Part shown: positions 27,401-42,400 of the stretch, one piece after another | How positions within the stretch are numbered: position 1 is the stretch's first letter | Layout of the letters: each line of letters starts with the position of its first letter | Origin: 4572-123 sp002084545 | GTDB taxonomy: Bacteria; Desulfobacterota; Desulfobacteria; Desulfobacterales; 4572-123 | Assembly (NCBI GenBank): GCA_029939715.1 | Contig: JAOZSJ010000003.1 | Coordinates: forward strand, 1-64,000 | Direction: 5' to 3' | Length of the DNA: 64,000 nucleotides | Program-made: the position numbers and the translations under genes | The notes under the pieces: model-generated | What the model saw: only the letters and a program-made list of their open reading frames with translations | The model's database searches: none | Told to the model about the DNA's origin: nothing

Positions 27401-30400
27401 AAATTCCGGGGAGTTATCCAGGATGCTGTTATCATTCAGGCCGACATTATTCGGGTCACTGAAGGTTACCTCGATATATTTTTTATCCGCCGTCAGTCCG
27501 TTTATTTCGGCCCGGTCATATGCCATATATCCCATATTGCCGATCTCAAAGGAATCCTTGCCGAAACTTGCAGCGGACATGTCCGCTGTTGGAAACAGGA
27601 CAGGGATATCGGACAGCGGCGAATCAAAACCCACCTGATCAAATATCTGGAAATTATTTATATTGAAACTCTGCATCCTGAATCCGTCGGTACCGCCGAT
27701 ACTGAATGAAGCGCTGCCTCCGATCTCAAAATACTCCTGGCCCCCGACCGTAATCCTGACATAGGCACCGGCAATGGCAACATCGATGGCACCCGTGGGT
27801 TTTTTGGAAAAACTGACAGTTCCCCCGATTTTCAGGATATCCAGTATGGATATATCCATACTTCCGGTAAAGGATGTCACCATTACAGGTGTTGCAAAAT
27901 CTATAACAACTGATTTTTCAGTATTTGGAATGTTTATTTCCCGATAGACCACCTGGCCGGAAGTATTGATGTCAATTACAGCACTGCCGCTGATATCAAG
28001 ACCTGCAAGACCTGCAAACGCGATATCTCCACTGGCATGCAGGGCGTATTTTCCGCCATCGAATTTCACCATTCCGATCTGCGCATTGGTAAGCAGAACA
28101 CCGATGGCATCGGGGTTTACCTCTCCGTCATCGTTGCGGTACGGCCCCTGGCCCATGAAGACATCGATGCCTTCACCGCCAAAGGCGTCGCCGCTGAATA
28201 CGACACTCCCCTCGATGGAGATAAAATTTGCGATATTCAGTTTTGCTTCAGAGGCAAAGAAGATAAACCCTGTTTCCTCGGCGCTGAAGCGGATCAGGAT
28301 GGTACTGCCGTTGACCTCGATTTTCTCATCGACACCGCCGCCGGTGGTGTTGATCATAAGGCCCAGGGTTGCCTCGACCTGCACGGGCCCGCCGCCGCCC
28401 AGGGAGCCGACACCCGAAATAATACCGGCAACCCCTGAACCGGTAATCACAAGAGCGCCCTGACCATTTGTAATACTGCCGCCAAGACTCTCATCACCAA
28501 ACTCAATACCCGTTACGGCCATCCGGGTAATCTTTTCGCCGGTTTCTGCCCGCGTGGCCTGATCAAAATAAAGGTTGCCTTCAAGGGTATAACCGCCGAT
28601 TGTAATTCCGGCGTCAAGAGCGACGATGCGGACAAATACGCCAGCCGGGAGCACCATGTGTTCGGTGGTTGTACCAACGGTAAAATACTCATCCACTGCT
28701 GCCGGCAGCGTGTTTATTTCAAAGGTGATGGTTTCACATGAGAGGGTAAAAACAGATCCGATATTCAGATCATCGGGATCAATGGTCAGTTTTCCGGCAA
28801 TTCCCTGGGCGGTTATCAGCATGACACCGCTTGGGATACCGAGGCTTAAAATCGTGGAAGATCCGCTCTTGAGTTCAAGCTCAACTTCTGAAACAGCCAG
28901 TTTAACAACCCGGCTGCCGCTTTCGGTGCTCGTCTGTTCAAAGCTGAAGTTGCCTGAAAGTGTCTGTCCGAGGATGGAAAGAGATACATCAACACCCTCC
29001 ACCCGCAGAAACGGTCCGGCATCCAGACTCAAGGCGACTGTTTCGCCGCCCGTGACAAATATTTCGTCAACAGCGCTGCCGGTATTGTTTATGGTAAGGG
29101 CGAAACTGCCTGCAAATTCAATACCGGGAATGTTTTCCACACGGATATCGGCGCCTATCTCACCGGCCAGTCCCTCGCTTGTAATCAGCAGTGATCCCCG
29201 GCCGTTTTCAACAACTACAAAATCGGTGGTGCCGTTACCAAGCCCCACTGATACATTTGAAGCTCCGATGCGGACAACACTGCTCGTCACACCGCCGCTG
29301 ATGGAACTTACCTTTTCAAAAGAAAAATTACCGCCAAGGGTCTGTCCGAGAATAGTAAGTTCAATGCCGGTTCCTTCAACCCTGACAGAGGATTCCGCAC
29401 CTACATCAACCGTGATCTCTTCGTCCCCGATGGTAAATGTCTGGTTTATGGGTCCGCTGGTTTCAACAATAGATACTGTAAATGTTCCATCAAATGTAAT
29501 TCCGGGCACATTTAATCCGACAGCGGCGCTGATCCGGCCGGCCATGCCGCTGTCTGTAATAACCAGGTACCCGGATCCGTCATGCACGCTGACCACATCG
29601 CTTGATCCGTCTCCAAGGCGCAATGCGATATTGTCGGCCGCCACAATGACAATCCGGCTGCCTTCAACGGTTTTTTGTTCAAAGGCAAAATCACCGGAAA
29701 TCGACTGCCCGGCAACAGAGAGGATGACATCACTGCCTTCAACGCGGAAATAGGGTCCCTGCGGGAGCAGGAGAGAGACGGTGCTGCCGCCAATGACAAA
29801 AGTTTCCTCAACCGGGGCCATGGTATTATTTACGGCGATCTCAAATCTCCCTGCAAATCCGACACCGGGAATATTCCTGATTGCCACCGCGGCGCTGAAG
29901 CGGCCTGCAAGACCGGCATCGGTGATTATCAGGAGGCCTTCACCTCCGGAAACGCTGACAAATTCCGTGGTGCCGTCGCCAAGACTTAACCCGGCGCCGG
30001 ATACAGCCACGCGAATCACACTCGATCCTGCAGCGGTTGTTGCTTTCTCAAAGGCAAAATTGCCGGTCAGTGTCTGGCCTAGGATTTCAAGATCGAGATT
30101 TTCGATCTCCACTTTAAGGTACGGACCTGCCGGCAGTTCCAGGAGGCGTGTATCGTTTCCAACCGTAAACTCACTGGAAACCGCCTGGCCCGTATTGTTT
30201 ACCGATACCGTGACGCTGTCCACAGTTGTCGTCGTAATTCCGGGAATTGTCAGTGTTACACCTGCACTGATTTTTCCCGCCAGCCCGTCGCCGGTAATAA
30301 TAAAATAGGCCTCACCGTTTTCAATTGTGACATAATCGGTGGTACCTGAGCCGATATGCAGTTCCACCCGGGTTGCACCCATCCGTACAATTCGCTGATT

Positions 30401-33400
30401 GTCGGCAGTTGTGGCCTGCTCGAAACTGAAATTTCCGCTTAACTTCTGGCCGAGTACTTCCAGCGAAGCAGTGGTGCCGTCCTCGATCCCCGTAATATCC
30501 ACCTTCAGGTAGGGACCCGCCTGCAGATCAAGGGTTATCTCTTCATCACCGACTTCAAAGGTTTCAAGGACCGCCTGGCCGGTATTGTTGACAGCTATGC
30601 CAAATGCACCCTCCAGGGAAATTCCGGGAATATTGACGGAAACATCAGCACCCAGATAGCCGGCAAGGCCCGCGCTTGTGATGAGGAAACTGCCCTGTCC
30701 GTTGGTGACCGATACAAAATCCGTATGACCGTTGCCAAGGCCGAGGTGGACATTTACAGCAGCAATCCTGACGGCATTTTCGTCATCGGGCGTACCGATC
30801 AGGCCGTCGATGCCTGCGCTTGTAACGCGCTCAAATGCAAAATCACCGCCCAGCGTCTGCCCCAGGATATTCAAATTGACGCCGACCCCTTCAACTCTCA
30901 GGTAGGGACCGGCCGGGAGATCAAGTGTGATGGTCGTTCCATCAAGAATTATCGTATCGTTTACAGCCGACGGGATATTATTAACCGAGAGTTCAAATGA
31001 TCCGTTAAAAACAACCCCCGGCACGTTAAGACCGACACTTGCCCCGATTTTACCCGCAATGCCCGCACCGGTTATAAGCAGGGACCCGCTGCCCCGGGAA
31101 ATGGAAACCGCATCACCGATGGCAAGACTGACATCAGAGGCTCCGAGTCGTATCACGCGCTGTCCGAATGAATTTATGACCTGCTCAAAAACAAAATTAC
31201 CGGAAAGATCATTATCAAGGATTGAAAGTGTGGCATCGGTGACTTCCAGCCTGAGATAGGGTCCTGCCGGAAGGTCCAGGTTGAATGAATCAAAACTTTC
31301 AGATACGGGCGCCGCGGTATTATTCATGGCAAGCCTTATCGTACCTGAGATGGACACGGCATCCAGGTCCAGGGTCATGGATGCATTCAGCATACCCGAA
31401 ACACCGGCAGTGGTGATCAAAAGTGCTCCGGAATCAATTTCAATTGAAAGGATATCACCCGCATCGTCGCCAAAGCCAAGCGCCGCATTTACAATGGCAA
31501 TTTTTACAATCCGCTCGCCGTCGGGTTTTGTAAGCTGCTCAAAGACAATCTGCTCCGCGGTCAGTGAAATCCCGAGAATTGTCAGGCTTGCAGGAGTTGT
31601 CCCCTCCGACGCATCACCGATGCTCCCTCCAGAGACGGGATTCAATGCATAAAGTCTGTTTAATGCACCCGTGTTTACAACAACCAGTTCAGGGCCGGTG
31701 GCGGCAGTGTTCACATCTCCGGCAAGGATTGAAACGGTGGCATCCGCATCTGCTGTAATATCGGAAGCAGACCATGCACCGGCGTTATGGGTATAAAGCC
31801 TGTTAATTTCATTATAATTACCCGCGGCAATATCAAGGTCGTTGTCTCCGTCGGCATCAAAAAAGGCAATGGCCCGGGTATCGCCGTCATCTAACGTTAT
31901 ATCGGCACCGGCATCAAATCCGGCCCAGATGTTGCCGGCGGTTCCCGAATTCAGGTAAAGCCGGTTTACGCCGGTATTGCCGGCAGCCAGATCAAGGTCT
32001 CCGTCATTATCAATATCGCCAAGGGCAATGGCATGGGTTTCACGCGCGTCCGTGGTTAAATCCGTGCCCGGGCCAAATCCCAGCCAGTCCCCGCTGTCCC
32101 CGTCAAAGGCCAGCCATGCACCGGAATTTTCATCATAGCCCGGATTCAGGTAAAACCGGTTTACACCGTTATTACCGCTTACAATGTCGGAAGCACCGTC
32201 ACCGTCAATATCGCCGCAGACAATGGAAGTCGTCGAATTTTCGGCATCGGAAACTGCAAGGCCCTCTTCAAACCCGATCCACTCACCTGTCGCATTGTCA
32301 ACTCCCCGGTTAAAATAAATCCGGTTTACCCCGCCATGACTGGCTGCGATCAGATCGACATACCCGTCTTTGTTAAAATCCTCAAGGGCAAGATCCCTTG
32401 TGTCGTCGGCATAGGTACCGATAATGCGGCCCACGGCCATATCCCAGGGGTTATCGTCTCCGTCATTTAAATAGGTAGTGTTGGCCTGATTAGAATTTCC
32501 CGCAACGAGATCAAGGTCCCCGTCATTATCAAGATCGCCAAGGGCAAGGCAGGAAGTTGCATCAGTCTCAAAACCCACGTTAAGGCCGAAAACCATATCC
32601 CATGGATCTCCATCTCCGTCATTGAGATAGAGGCGATTCATGGCAAGGGCGCTTCCGACAACAAGATCAAGGTCGCCGTCGCCGTCTACATCGCCAAGAA
32701 CCGAACAGGTATCATCGGCAGTATCGTTATCAATACCGGCCACTTCCACACGCACATAGGGTCCGGAAGGCAGGATGAGGGTCATGGACCTGCCGCCTGC
32801 TTCAAAGGACTCTTCAATCTGCCGGTCGGTACTGTTAATGGCAAGTTCGATGCCGCCGTTAAAGGAGACCCCAGGAACACTGATGTCGACATCACCGCTC
32901 AACCTTCCCGCAAGCCCGGCGGCGTTGATCACCAGCAGTCCATGGCCGTTTGAAATGCTGACAAAATCGGTTGTGCCGTCCCCTAAGCCAACATTTACCT
33001 GATTTGCTGCAATTTTAACGATATCCGTATCATCATCATCCCCTGTAATCCCGTTGGGTCCGGCAGACCTGATCTGTTCAAAGGCAAAATCGCCGCTGAT
33101 TCTCTGGCCGAGCAACCGCAGATTTACGTCGGTGCCCTCGAATCGCACATAGAATCCGGCAGGCAGGTTAAGATTGATGCTCTCCGTACCGACTTTGAAC
33201 TGCTCATTTACCACACTTGTCGTCGTATTGATGGCAAATCCGAAGGTTCCGGAAAATTCAAATCCAAGTGATGGATTAAAGATGACTGTCCCGCCAAGGC
33301 GCCCTGCCAGACCGCCGCCCGTAAAGACAAACATCCCCTCTCCGTCAGTGAGTGTAACAATCGGGGTTTCTCCGGCCATCATTTCAAGAGAGACATCAGT

Positions 33401-36400
33401 TGCGGCCAGAGTTAAAATCATGGGAGGTGTGAAATCCGGATTTTCTGCTGACTGCGGACTGTAATTACCTGTAATTCTTTCAATAAAAAAGTTTCCGGAA
33501 AGTTTCTGTCCGGCGATTTCCAGTAAGGCATAAGGATCGGTTCCGCTGCCGGTTATGGAGAGCCTGAAATACGGTCCGGCCGGAAGATCCAGGATAATGG
33601 TTTCATCGTCTGTGTCTATGGCGGGGTCGTGTCCCAGAATAAACGTTTCGTTTATCTGATTATTTGTATTGTTGATGGCAATGCCGATGGCCCCGCTGAA
33701 AGAGACAGGGCCTACTTCAAGGGATTGAATATCAACAGATACCTCTCCGGCAAGTCCGTCTCCTGAAATCAGCAGTGCACCGCTTATGTCTTCAATTGTG
33801 ACAAGATTAGAGTTCCCGTCGTTTAACGACAGGGATGCGCCGGCCACTGCAATCTTGATATCACCGGCTTCATTTTTACCCGGTGTGGCCGGATCATCCG
33901 CACCCTTTTCAAATAAAAAGGTTCCGGAAAGAACCTGACCGAGGATATCCAGATCAATGGTGGCCTCAAAGCGTCTTGCGCCGTAATTTATCGTATGATC
34001 GACACTGCCGCCGTTGCCGTCGGGTACGGAAACAATCGTCTCACCGCCGATGTCACTGTATTGTACAACCGCACTGCCGGAAAAGGATACGCCCGGAATA
34101 CCGAGAATCATGACCTCCCCTTCGGCATACAGGGCATAGGTGTATGGGCCTGATCCGGACCGGATCAGACCGATGTTGGCGTTGTCCAGGAGTACGCCCC
34201 TTGCATCGGGATTGATACTGCCGTCTTCAAGCTTTACCGGTCCCTGGCCCATGAAAACGGAGATTCCGCTGCCGGAAAAAGAGCCTCCGGTAATATTGAT
34301 TTCATCGCCTTCAATGATGACGAAATCACCGATGTTGATGGAGGCTCCGGAAATGATAAAGTTAAAAAAGGTGGAAGGATCAGCGATCTCACCGTCACCA
34401 AATTCTATTGTAAGGCTCTGACCGTTAAGCTGAATCTCCTCATAAACCGTATGCGATGTAGAATTCAGGCGCAGTTTCACGCCGGCACCTGCATCACAGC
34501 CGCCGATGCCAAGCGATAGCTGTCCGGAAACAAACCCGGCAATACCGTCGGAATAAATGACAAAAGCGCCCTGGCCCTGACTTATTTCAAAATTATCTCC
34601 ATCAGAATAATCAAAAGAGACATCCGACATGGCAAAGCGGGTTATTTTTACATTATCAGCATTTGTGGTCTGGTCAAAAAAGAAATTGCCGCTGAAGGAG
34701 ACACCGCCCACGGACAATGTCAATTCCACCACCGATACCCTGACAAAGGAACCGCCCGCCAGATCGTTTTCATCTATATCGCCGTCATCATCCAGGTCAA
34801 AGGGAAGCGGTCTTGTGTTGATTTCAACCCTGGTTGTGCCGCCGCTCACGGTTACTCCGGGAATATTCAATATATCAAGTGTAACATCAAAACTTGCCGC
34901 AATCCCGAGGCTGTCAATAACAAAAACAGCGGAACTGCTGGTTACAAGGACAAAAGGATCTGAATCAGAACCTAATTTGAGTTCAAAATCGGTCACCCGG
35001 AGAGTGAGCCTGGTGCCTTGAGGCGTATCTTCTATTTCAATGGCAAGGCTTTCACAAACGATTGACTGCCCGGCAATATCAATATCAATATTCGTACCTT
35101 CGATGAAAAAACCATCTTCGATCAAAATTTCATCAATAGTTTTTTCACTGCCCGTGGTGTTTATTTTCACCTGGAAACTGCCGTCAAAATCGACCCCCGG
35201 AACATTGACGCCCACGCTTCCGGAAAGATAACCGTACAGGCCCTTTTCAACGACCACACCGTTTTCAAATATCTTTATGATTTCAAAAGCACCCTGGCCG
35301 TTTGTGACCTGTATTATACTGTTATCCCCTTCACCAACCTTGAGTTCGACATCGGCAAAAGAGACCCTCACTGCCGTGGAAAGACCGGATGAAGTGCTCT
35401 GCTCAAAAACAAAACCGCCGGTGAGCAGAACCCCGCCCACTGAAAGCACAATACTGTCGCCTGCAACCCTCACATATGGACCGGCCGGCAGGTCCAGCGT
35501 TTCTTCAACGTCGCCTGTAATAAAAGTTTCATTAACAATATGCCCGGTGGTGTTTATTTCCACGTCAAGGATTCCGCTGACAACGATACCAGGGATATTT
35601 AAAGATGCACTGCAGCCGAGGCTGCCTGCAATTCCAGTGCTGTCTATCACGAAATTGCCATGGCCGCTGCCCACCGTTAAAATGCCGCTGCCAATGTTCA
35701 TGGCAACCTGGCCTGCGGAAATTTTGACAACCTTTTCACCGCTGTCCCGGGTGGACTGCTCAAATGCAAAATTTCCACTCAGAGTTTGACCGAAAACGGA
35801 AAGGAGCACACTGTCACCGGCGATCAAAAGGTAAGGCCCGGCATCGAGTTCAAGTGTCAAAGTGCCGGATCCTGCCTGTATGATTTCCGATACCGCGGCA
35901 TCGGTTGTATTGATCTTGAGTGTGAAATCACCGCTGAAGGATACATCATCTCCTGCCTCTACACTGACACCGGCAGAAAGAGTTCCGGCCGCACCGGCTC
36001 CGGTAAAAACAAAGAAGCCTTGCCCATCAGTCACGGAAACGATGCCGTCGGCAAGGGAGATCTCCACATCCGATGCGGCAACGCGCACTACTGCCTGCCC
36101 GTCTGCACCGGTAACCTGTTCGATGACAAAATTGCCTTCAAGGGTCTGACCCAGGAGTGAAAGGGATGCCCGAGTGGTGTCATCCACCCCGGTTACTGCA
36201 ACTTTGAAATAAGGACCTGCCAGAAGAGCTGCAGGTTCGGCATCAGGTAAAAGCTGGATATCCCCGGCAGCAGCGGTGGTGTTCACAAGCACAGTAAAAC
36301 GGCCGGATAAGGATATCCCGGATAAATTTACGGCAAGGTCCGTGGAGAGCCCGCCCATGAGCCCGGCACTGGATATTTCAAAAAACCCGTATCCATTTGA

Positions 36401-39400
36401 AAGGCTGATGACGGGCGTAGTGCCCCCAAGGGAGATGGCAACGTTTTCCGCACGGGCACGCACAAGTGTATCGGCGTTTTCCGTGACCTGTTCAAAGACA
36501 AAATCACCTGTCAATGTCTGGCCGGATATGGACAGGCTGACATCTGTCCCGGCAAGGCGCACATAGGGTCCGGCGGGAAGTTCAAGGGCCACGGGTATGG
36601 AACCGGCCATGATGGTTTCATGGACATCTACACCGGTTGTGTTGATCTGCAGGTTAAGGGTTCCGGAAACTGCAACATCCGGGATATGAACGGCAACACT
36701 GCCTGAAAGCTCTCCTGCCAGGCCCGCGTCTGTTATAAACAGGGCACCGGTTCCATGAGTAACTGTGACCAGATCATCTGAGCCGTTTTTCAGGGAGAGC
36801 GTCACGTTGGCAGCGGCAATCTTTACAATTTTTACAGGCTCGGGATCCGATGTAACCGTCTGTTCAAATGAAAAATCTCCGGAAAGACTCTGGCCAAATA
36901 CCTCAAGCTGCAGGCCGGTCCCCTCAAATCTCAGGTAGGGTCCAGAGGGCAGGATTAATTCAAGAACATTTGAATCTACAAGGAACTGCTCATGAACGGC
37001 AAAGGTGGAAGTATTTACGGCGAGACTGAGATTACCGGCAAAGTTGATGCCCCCCGGGATTTCCATGGTGACCGTGCCTTCGAGTCTGCCGGCAAGGCCT
37101 GAATCGCTGATGACAAACATACCCTGTGCCTCTGTGAGGCTGAGGATATCATTTGATCCTGCTGTCAGGGAAAAGCTCACATTGTCCGCCGCCAGTTTCA
37201 CGATGGATCCGCCGGCGGGCGATGTCAACTGCTCAAAGGCAAAATCACCGCTGAGCGTCTGCCCCATAAGTTCAAGGCTGACATCCTGACCTGCAATCCT
37301 CATAAACGGCCCGGCACGAATATCCATGACAAGCTGTTCTTCTCCGAATACAAATATCTGGTTCACCGCTGCATGGGTCGTATTGATTTCAAGGGCAAAT
37401 GTACCCGCAAAATCCACACCGGGAATATTCTCGGTAATGGCTGCCGATACGCTGCCGGCAATGCCGCTTCCCGTAAAAATAAAGGACCCGCTGCCCTGGG
37501 TGATACTGACAAGATCGGTTGATCCGTCACCCATGGACATACTGACATCATTTGCAGCCACGCGAAGTGTGCCGGCCATATCGCCACTTGTTATTTTATC
37601 AAAGGAAAAGTCACCGGCAAGACTCTGACCGAAAAGGCAAAGTTCGGTATCGGCTACCTGCAGGCTAAGCACCTGGTCGCCGGAATCAAAGGTAACCGGG
37701 ACGCCCTCGTCATTTGAACCCGGAATGGAAAGTGTTTCATTTATTGCCGTGCCGGTTGTATTGACCCTGACAGAGGCTGTTCCGCTGATGGTGATACCGT
37801 CAATACCGATAAGCGCAACGCTGCCCGTGGCATATAATGCAAAGGTATCTCCCTGGGCCTGTGTAATTTTTATCAACCCTATTTTTGCATCGGAAAGAAG
37901 AACGCCCGAGGCAAGGGGATTAATATCTCCGTTATCCAGTTTTGCAGGCCCGCTGCCCATGAATATCATCAGTTCATCACCGGCAAAAACAAGCCTGTTG
38001 CCGTTTTCCACAAAACTGATATTGCCCTCGATTGAAATAAAATCGGCAATATTCAAGGAAAGGTCTGAAATGGAAAAGGAAAAAATGTCGCCTTCGGATT
38101 CTCCAAAACGGATCACAATGGATCGGCCGTTAATATCTATGGTTTCATCAACGGCCCCGCCGGTTTTATTGACACGCAGGATAATATTTCCACTGGCATC
38201 GGCTACGCCTGCATCAAGGGATGCCGAGCCGGAAACGACACCTGCGACACCTGCCGAAGATACGACAAATCCGCCTTCACCGTCGGTGAGACTCTGGTCT
38301 CCGATGGCCACTGTTACATCCGATACGGCCATCCGGGTAATTTTATCATCATTTTCATCCAGGCGCTGATCAAAATAGAAATTCCCTGAAATTGCAGGAG
38401 AACCGGCCCCGATGGTTATTTGCGCGCCGATGATGGCCACCCTGACAAATGATCCCGCGGCAAGATTCAGTGTGATGGTTTCACTGCCGATTTGAAATGT
38501 CTCGTTGACAGGGGCCGGGGTTGTATTGATTTCAAAGGAGACCGTTCCGCCGCTGATTGATACGCCCGGCACATTAAATACGGGATCTATTGAAAATCCG
38601 GCGGCCACTCCGGAACTGCTGATGATCATCGCACCGCTGCCGCCGGTTATGGCGACAAACGGACTGGCAGGATCGCCGAGAGTTAAATTAAGCGCCGATG
38701 CCCCCAGTCTGACAACGCGCTCTCCTCCTGCAGTGGTGATGGATTCAAAGGTAAAATTGCCGCCAAGGCTCTGACCGGCGATCTCCAGTGATACGCCAAC
38801 GCCTTCTATCCTGACAAATTTATCCGCCGAAACCGTATCGATCTCAAGGGCAAAGGTACCGGAAAAACTCAAATCCGGGATATTGGCGCTCAGTTCGGCA
38901 CCTGCAATCTCCCCTGTTACACCGGCACTGCTTATGGAAAGATTGCCGGATGCAATGGCTGCGCTGATAAAATCGGTGGTCCCGTCACCAAATCCGACAT
39001 ATGCGTTGGAAAGAGCCAGTTCGATGACATCCCCGTTTTTTATAAAAGCGAAATCACCGCTGATGGTCTGACCGAGAATACTGATACTGACATCTTCTCC
39101 TGAAATTTTCAGATATGGCCCGACAGGAAGATTTAAATAGATCGAACTGTCACCTGCGGTAAACAGTTCATTCACGGCAGCAGTTGTCTGGTTGATCTGC
39201 AGAGAAAATATTCCGCTTACATCAATTCCAGGGATTGTAATTGTAACAATACCGCTGATCTCACCGGCAAGGCCTTCGGGTGTCAGCAGGAAGCTGCCCT
39301 GCCCGTTTGACAGCGAAACAAGATCGGTTGACCCGTCACTCAGAGCAAAGCTTATATTTTCAGCCGCCACCCGGACAAGCTGTTCACCGGTATCATTGAT

Positions 39401-42400
39401 AACGCTTTCAAATGCAAAATCGCCGTGGATTGCCTGATCGAAAATCACCAGGTCAAAGTCAACGGCCTCAAGGCGTATGTAGGGGCCGCCCGAAAGATCG
39501 AGTACCACACTTCGGCTGCCGGCAGTCATCGTTTCCAGCACAGGGCTGTCCGTAGTATTGACGGCAAGCTGGATATCGGATCCAAAATCAATCCCGCTCA
39601 CGTTGCTCAACGATATGGAACCGCTCAAACGGCCGGCAATGCCCGATCCGGTTATGATAAAAATTCCATCGCACCGGGCCCGAACACCAAAGTCATCGCT
39701 TTCATCGGCTGTATTTTGATCATCACCGATAAAAATTTCAACATCCATGGCACCAACGCGAATGATTGAACCGCCGCCGTCCGCAGCGGCCATTTCAAAA
39801 ATAAAACTGCCTGAAAGTGTCTGGCCCAGAATATCAAGCTCGATATCGGTCCCTGTAATTCTTAAAAAGGGCCCGGCGGCAAGGGTGACATCAACATCAT
39901 TGCCGGTTGTAAAAGTGACCTCGGAGCCTGTGGTATTAATACCAATCCCCATGGCACCCTGGAACTCGACACCGGGAATATCAGCTGCGACAAAAGCACT
40001 GAGCACTCCGGTCAGGCCGTCGCTTGTATATATAAAGGTGCCCTGGCCATCGGTGACATCCAGAGAACTGCCTCCGGCCTGGCCCAGGGAGAGCGAGACA
40101 CTGTCAGCACTTATTTCAATAACCCGGCTGTCATCTTCATTGCCCGGCGTACCATCGGGGTCAAGGGTCAGCACCCCGAAGCCGAAATTACCGGTGAGGG
40201 TCTGGCCCAGCACCGTCAGTTCCATGTTGGTTGCCTGAAAGCTTTTGACCAGATCACCGGTGCTGAAAAAGACAGCAACATCACTGTCGGTTCCCGGAAT
40301 TTCAAGAAGCTCATCCACAGCCAGGCCCGAGTTGTTGATCCGAACCCTTGCCGTGCCTGAAATCGTGATGCCGTCAACGCCGATTATGGCCACTGTTCCC
40401 GTTGCATAAAGTGCAAACCGGCTTTCCGAATAGTTGATCATCCCCACGGCGGCATCGAAAAGAAGGACACCGGCAGCAGCCGGGTTTATCTCCCCGCCGT
40501 TCAGCCGGGCAGGTCCCTGGCCTATGAAAATCTCAAGGCCAAAGCCTGCAAACCACTGGTAATCGCTTGCCGATGTATAGCTGAAACTGCCTTCGACGGA
40601 AATAAAATCGGCAATTCTAAGGCTCATATCAGCGCCGAAGATCTGGAAAAAAGGCGTTATGCCGCCCGCACTGCCGGAGGCCGTTTCGTTTTCACCGAAA
40701 CCGACATGAATTAAACTCCCGTCAATTTCAACGTTTACGTCCACCGCTGACAGGGTTGAATTAATTCGAAGGCCCAGACTGCCGCCGACACCGAAGTCAT
40801 CTCCGGCGGCAATTGAAATTTCTCCTGAAATAATGCCGGCAATACCGCCGGGTGTAACCACAAAAGCACCGTCGGCATTTTTAACGCCGTTACCGTCAAA
40901 GGTGAATGAACCGTCAAGGACCGCCAGTGTAGTGACTGTTTCCAGCGTCCCTGCCCCGTTGTCTGTTGTCTGCTGCTCAAAGCCGAAGGTACCGGTGAGT
41001 GCCAGGGCATCGGCCTCGCCGATATTTACCGCAACATTTTTACCCACTACCTTTATATAAGGACCGGCAGGCAGGTCCAGCAGGATATCGTCTGTACCTG
41101 GAAGCGAAAAGGATTCACTCACCGCAGCCGCACTGGTATTGATTTCAACATCAAAGGATGCATCTGTCGTAAGACCGGTGATGCTGATATAAAAATCTCC
41201 CCCGATCATGCCGGCGATTCCGGTTTCCATGATCACAAGGGCTCCATGGGCGTTGGTGATGCCCACTGAATCCGACGCAAGGGAGACGCTGACCCCTGTT
41301 GCAGCCACACGGACGATCTTTTGATTATCGCCGGCGGTCAGTCCTTCAATCACAAAAACACCCTTTAAGGTCTGGCCGGCGATGGTCAGGACTGCAAGAT
41401 CATTTTCATCTGCGCTGATTTCACCGCCTGCAATCCTGAAGTATTGAGCGGCCGTATCGATTTCAGCATTAAATATCCCGGCAAATTCGATGCCGGGCAG
41501 ATCGACCTCTATTTGCGCCTGGGTCAACGTTCCGGCAATACCGCTGCTGCTCATGGCAAGACTGCCCGATTCGATGGTGACACTTACAAAATCTTTTGTG
41601 CCGTCGCCAAGACCTATGTGCGCGTCACTGATGTGAATCTCAACATCACTGCCGTTTTTAACAATGGAAAAATTCCCGCCGATGGTCTGGCCGAGCATTT
41701 CCAGCTTGACATTCTCCCCGCCGAACCGAGATGTGCCCGCGGCCAGATCCAGGGTCTTTGTGATATTGCCCACGGTGATCCCACGCAGAACAGCATCGGA
41801 GAAAGTGTTCTTCTGCATCCCGAGATCACCGGATAAAGTCACGCCGTCGATACCCACAACAGACGCCAGCCCCCCGGCCTCAAATGCATATCCGCCTGGA
41901 GCGATAAGCACCATGAGCTCGGCACCGGAAACACGGACGCCGATTTCCTCACTGTCACTGCCCACAAAAAGATCCACCCCTGCAGCGGCAATCAGTATCT
42001 GTGTCGGGCCATCAGGTGATGTTGTCTTTTCAACGGCAAAACTGCCGGAAAGGTTCCCAAGGGGGGTTTCAAGGGTTATATCATCCGCCCCCAGCCGGCT
42101 CATGCCCGCGGCAACATCAAGGATGACCGGTGTAGTGCCGACGGTGATGGATCGATTCACATCCGTAGTCATGGTATTCTGACTGGCACTGAGAACGCCG
42201 CTGAAAACCAGTTCAGGGACACCTGCAATTTCGGCGCTGCCGCCGGCATTAAATGCGTAGGTGCCGTCGGGTTTGATCAAAAGGGCAAATTGAGCCCCAC
42301 TGACCCTGACGCCGAGGTCGTCGCCTTTATCCACGGTCTCATTATCATCACCTGCAAAAAACTCGATGCCGGTGCCACCGGCAATAATTTCATTGGTTAC

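Noticed and set aside
28626..29753. Plus-strand open frame of 375 residues, Ser/Pro-rich
   Set aside because: It is the antisense of the 122-residue repeats; its Ser/Pro/Thr richness and internal repeats follow from the opposite strand.
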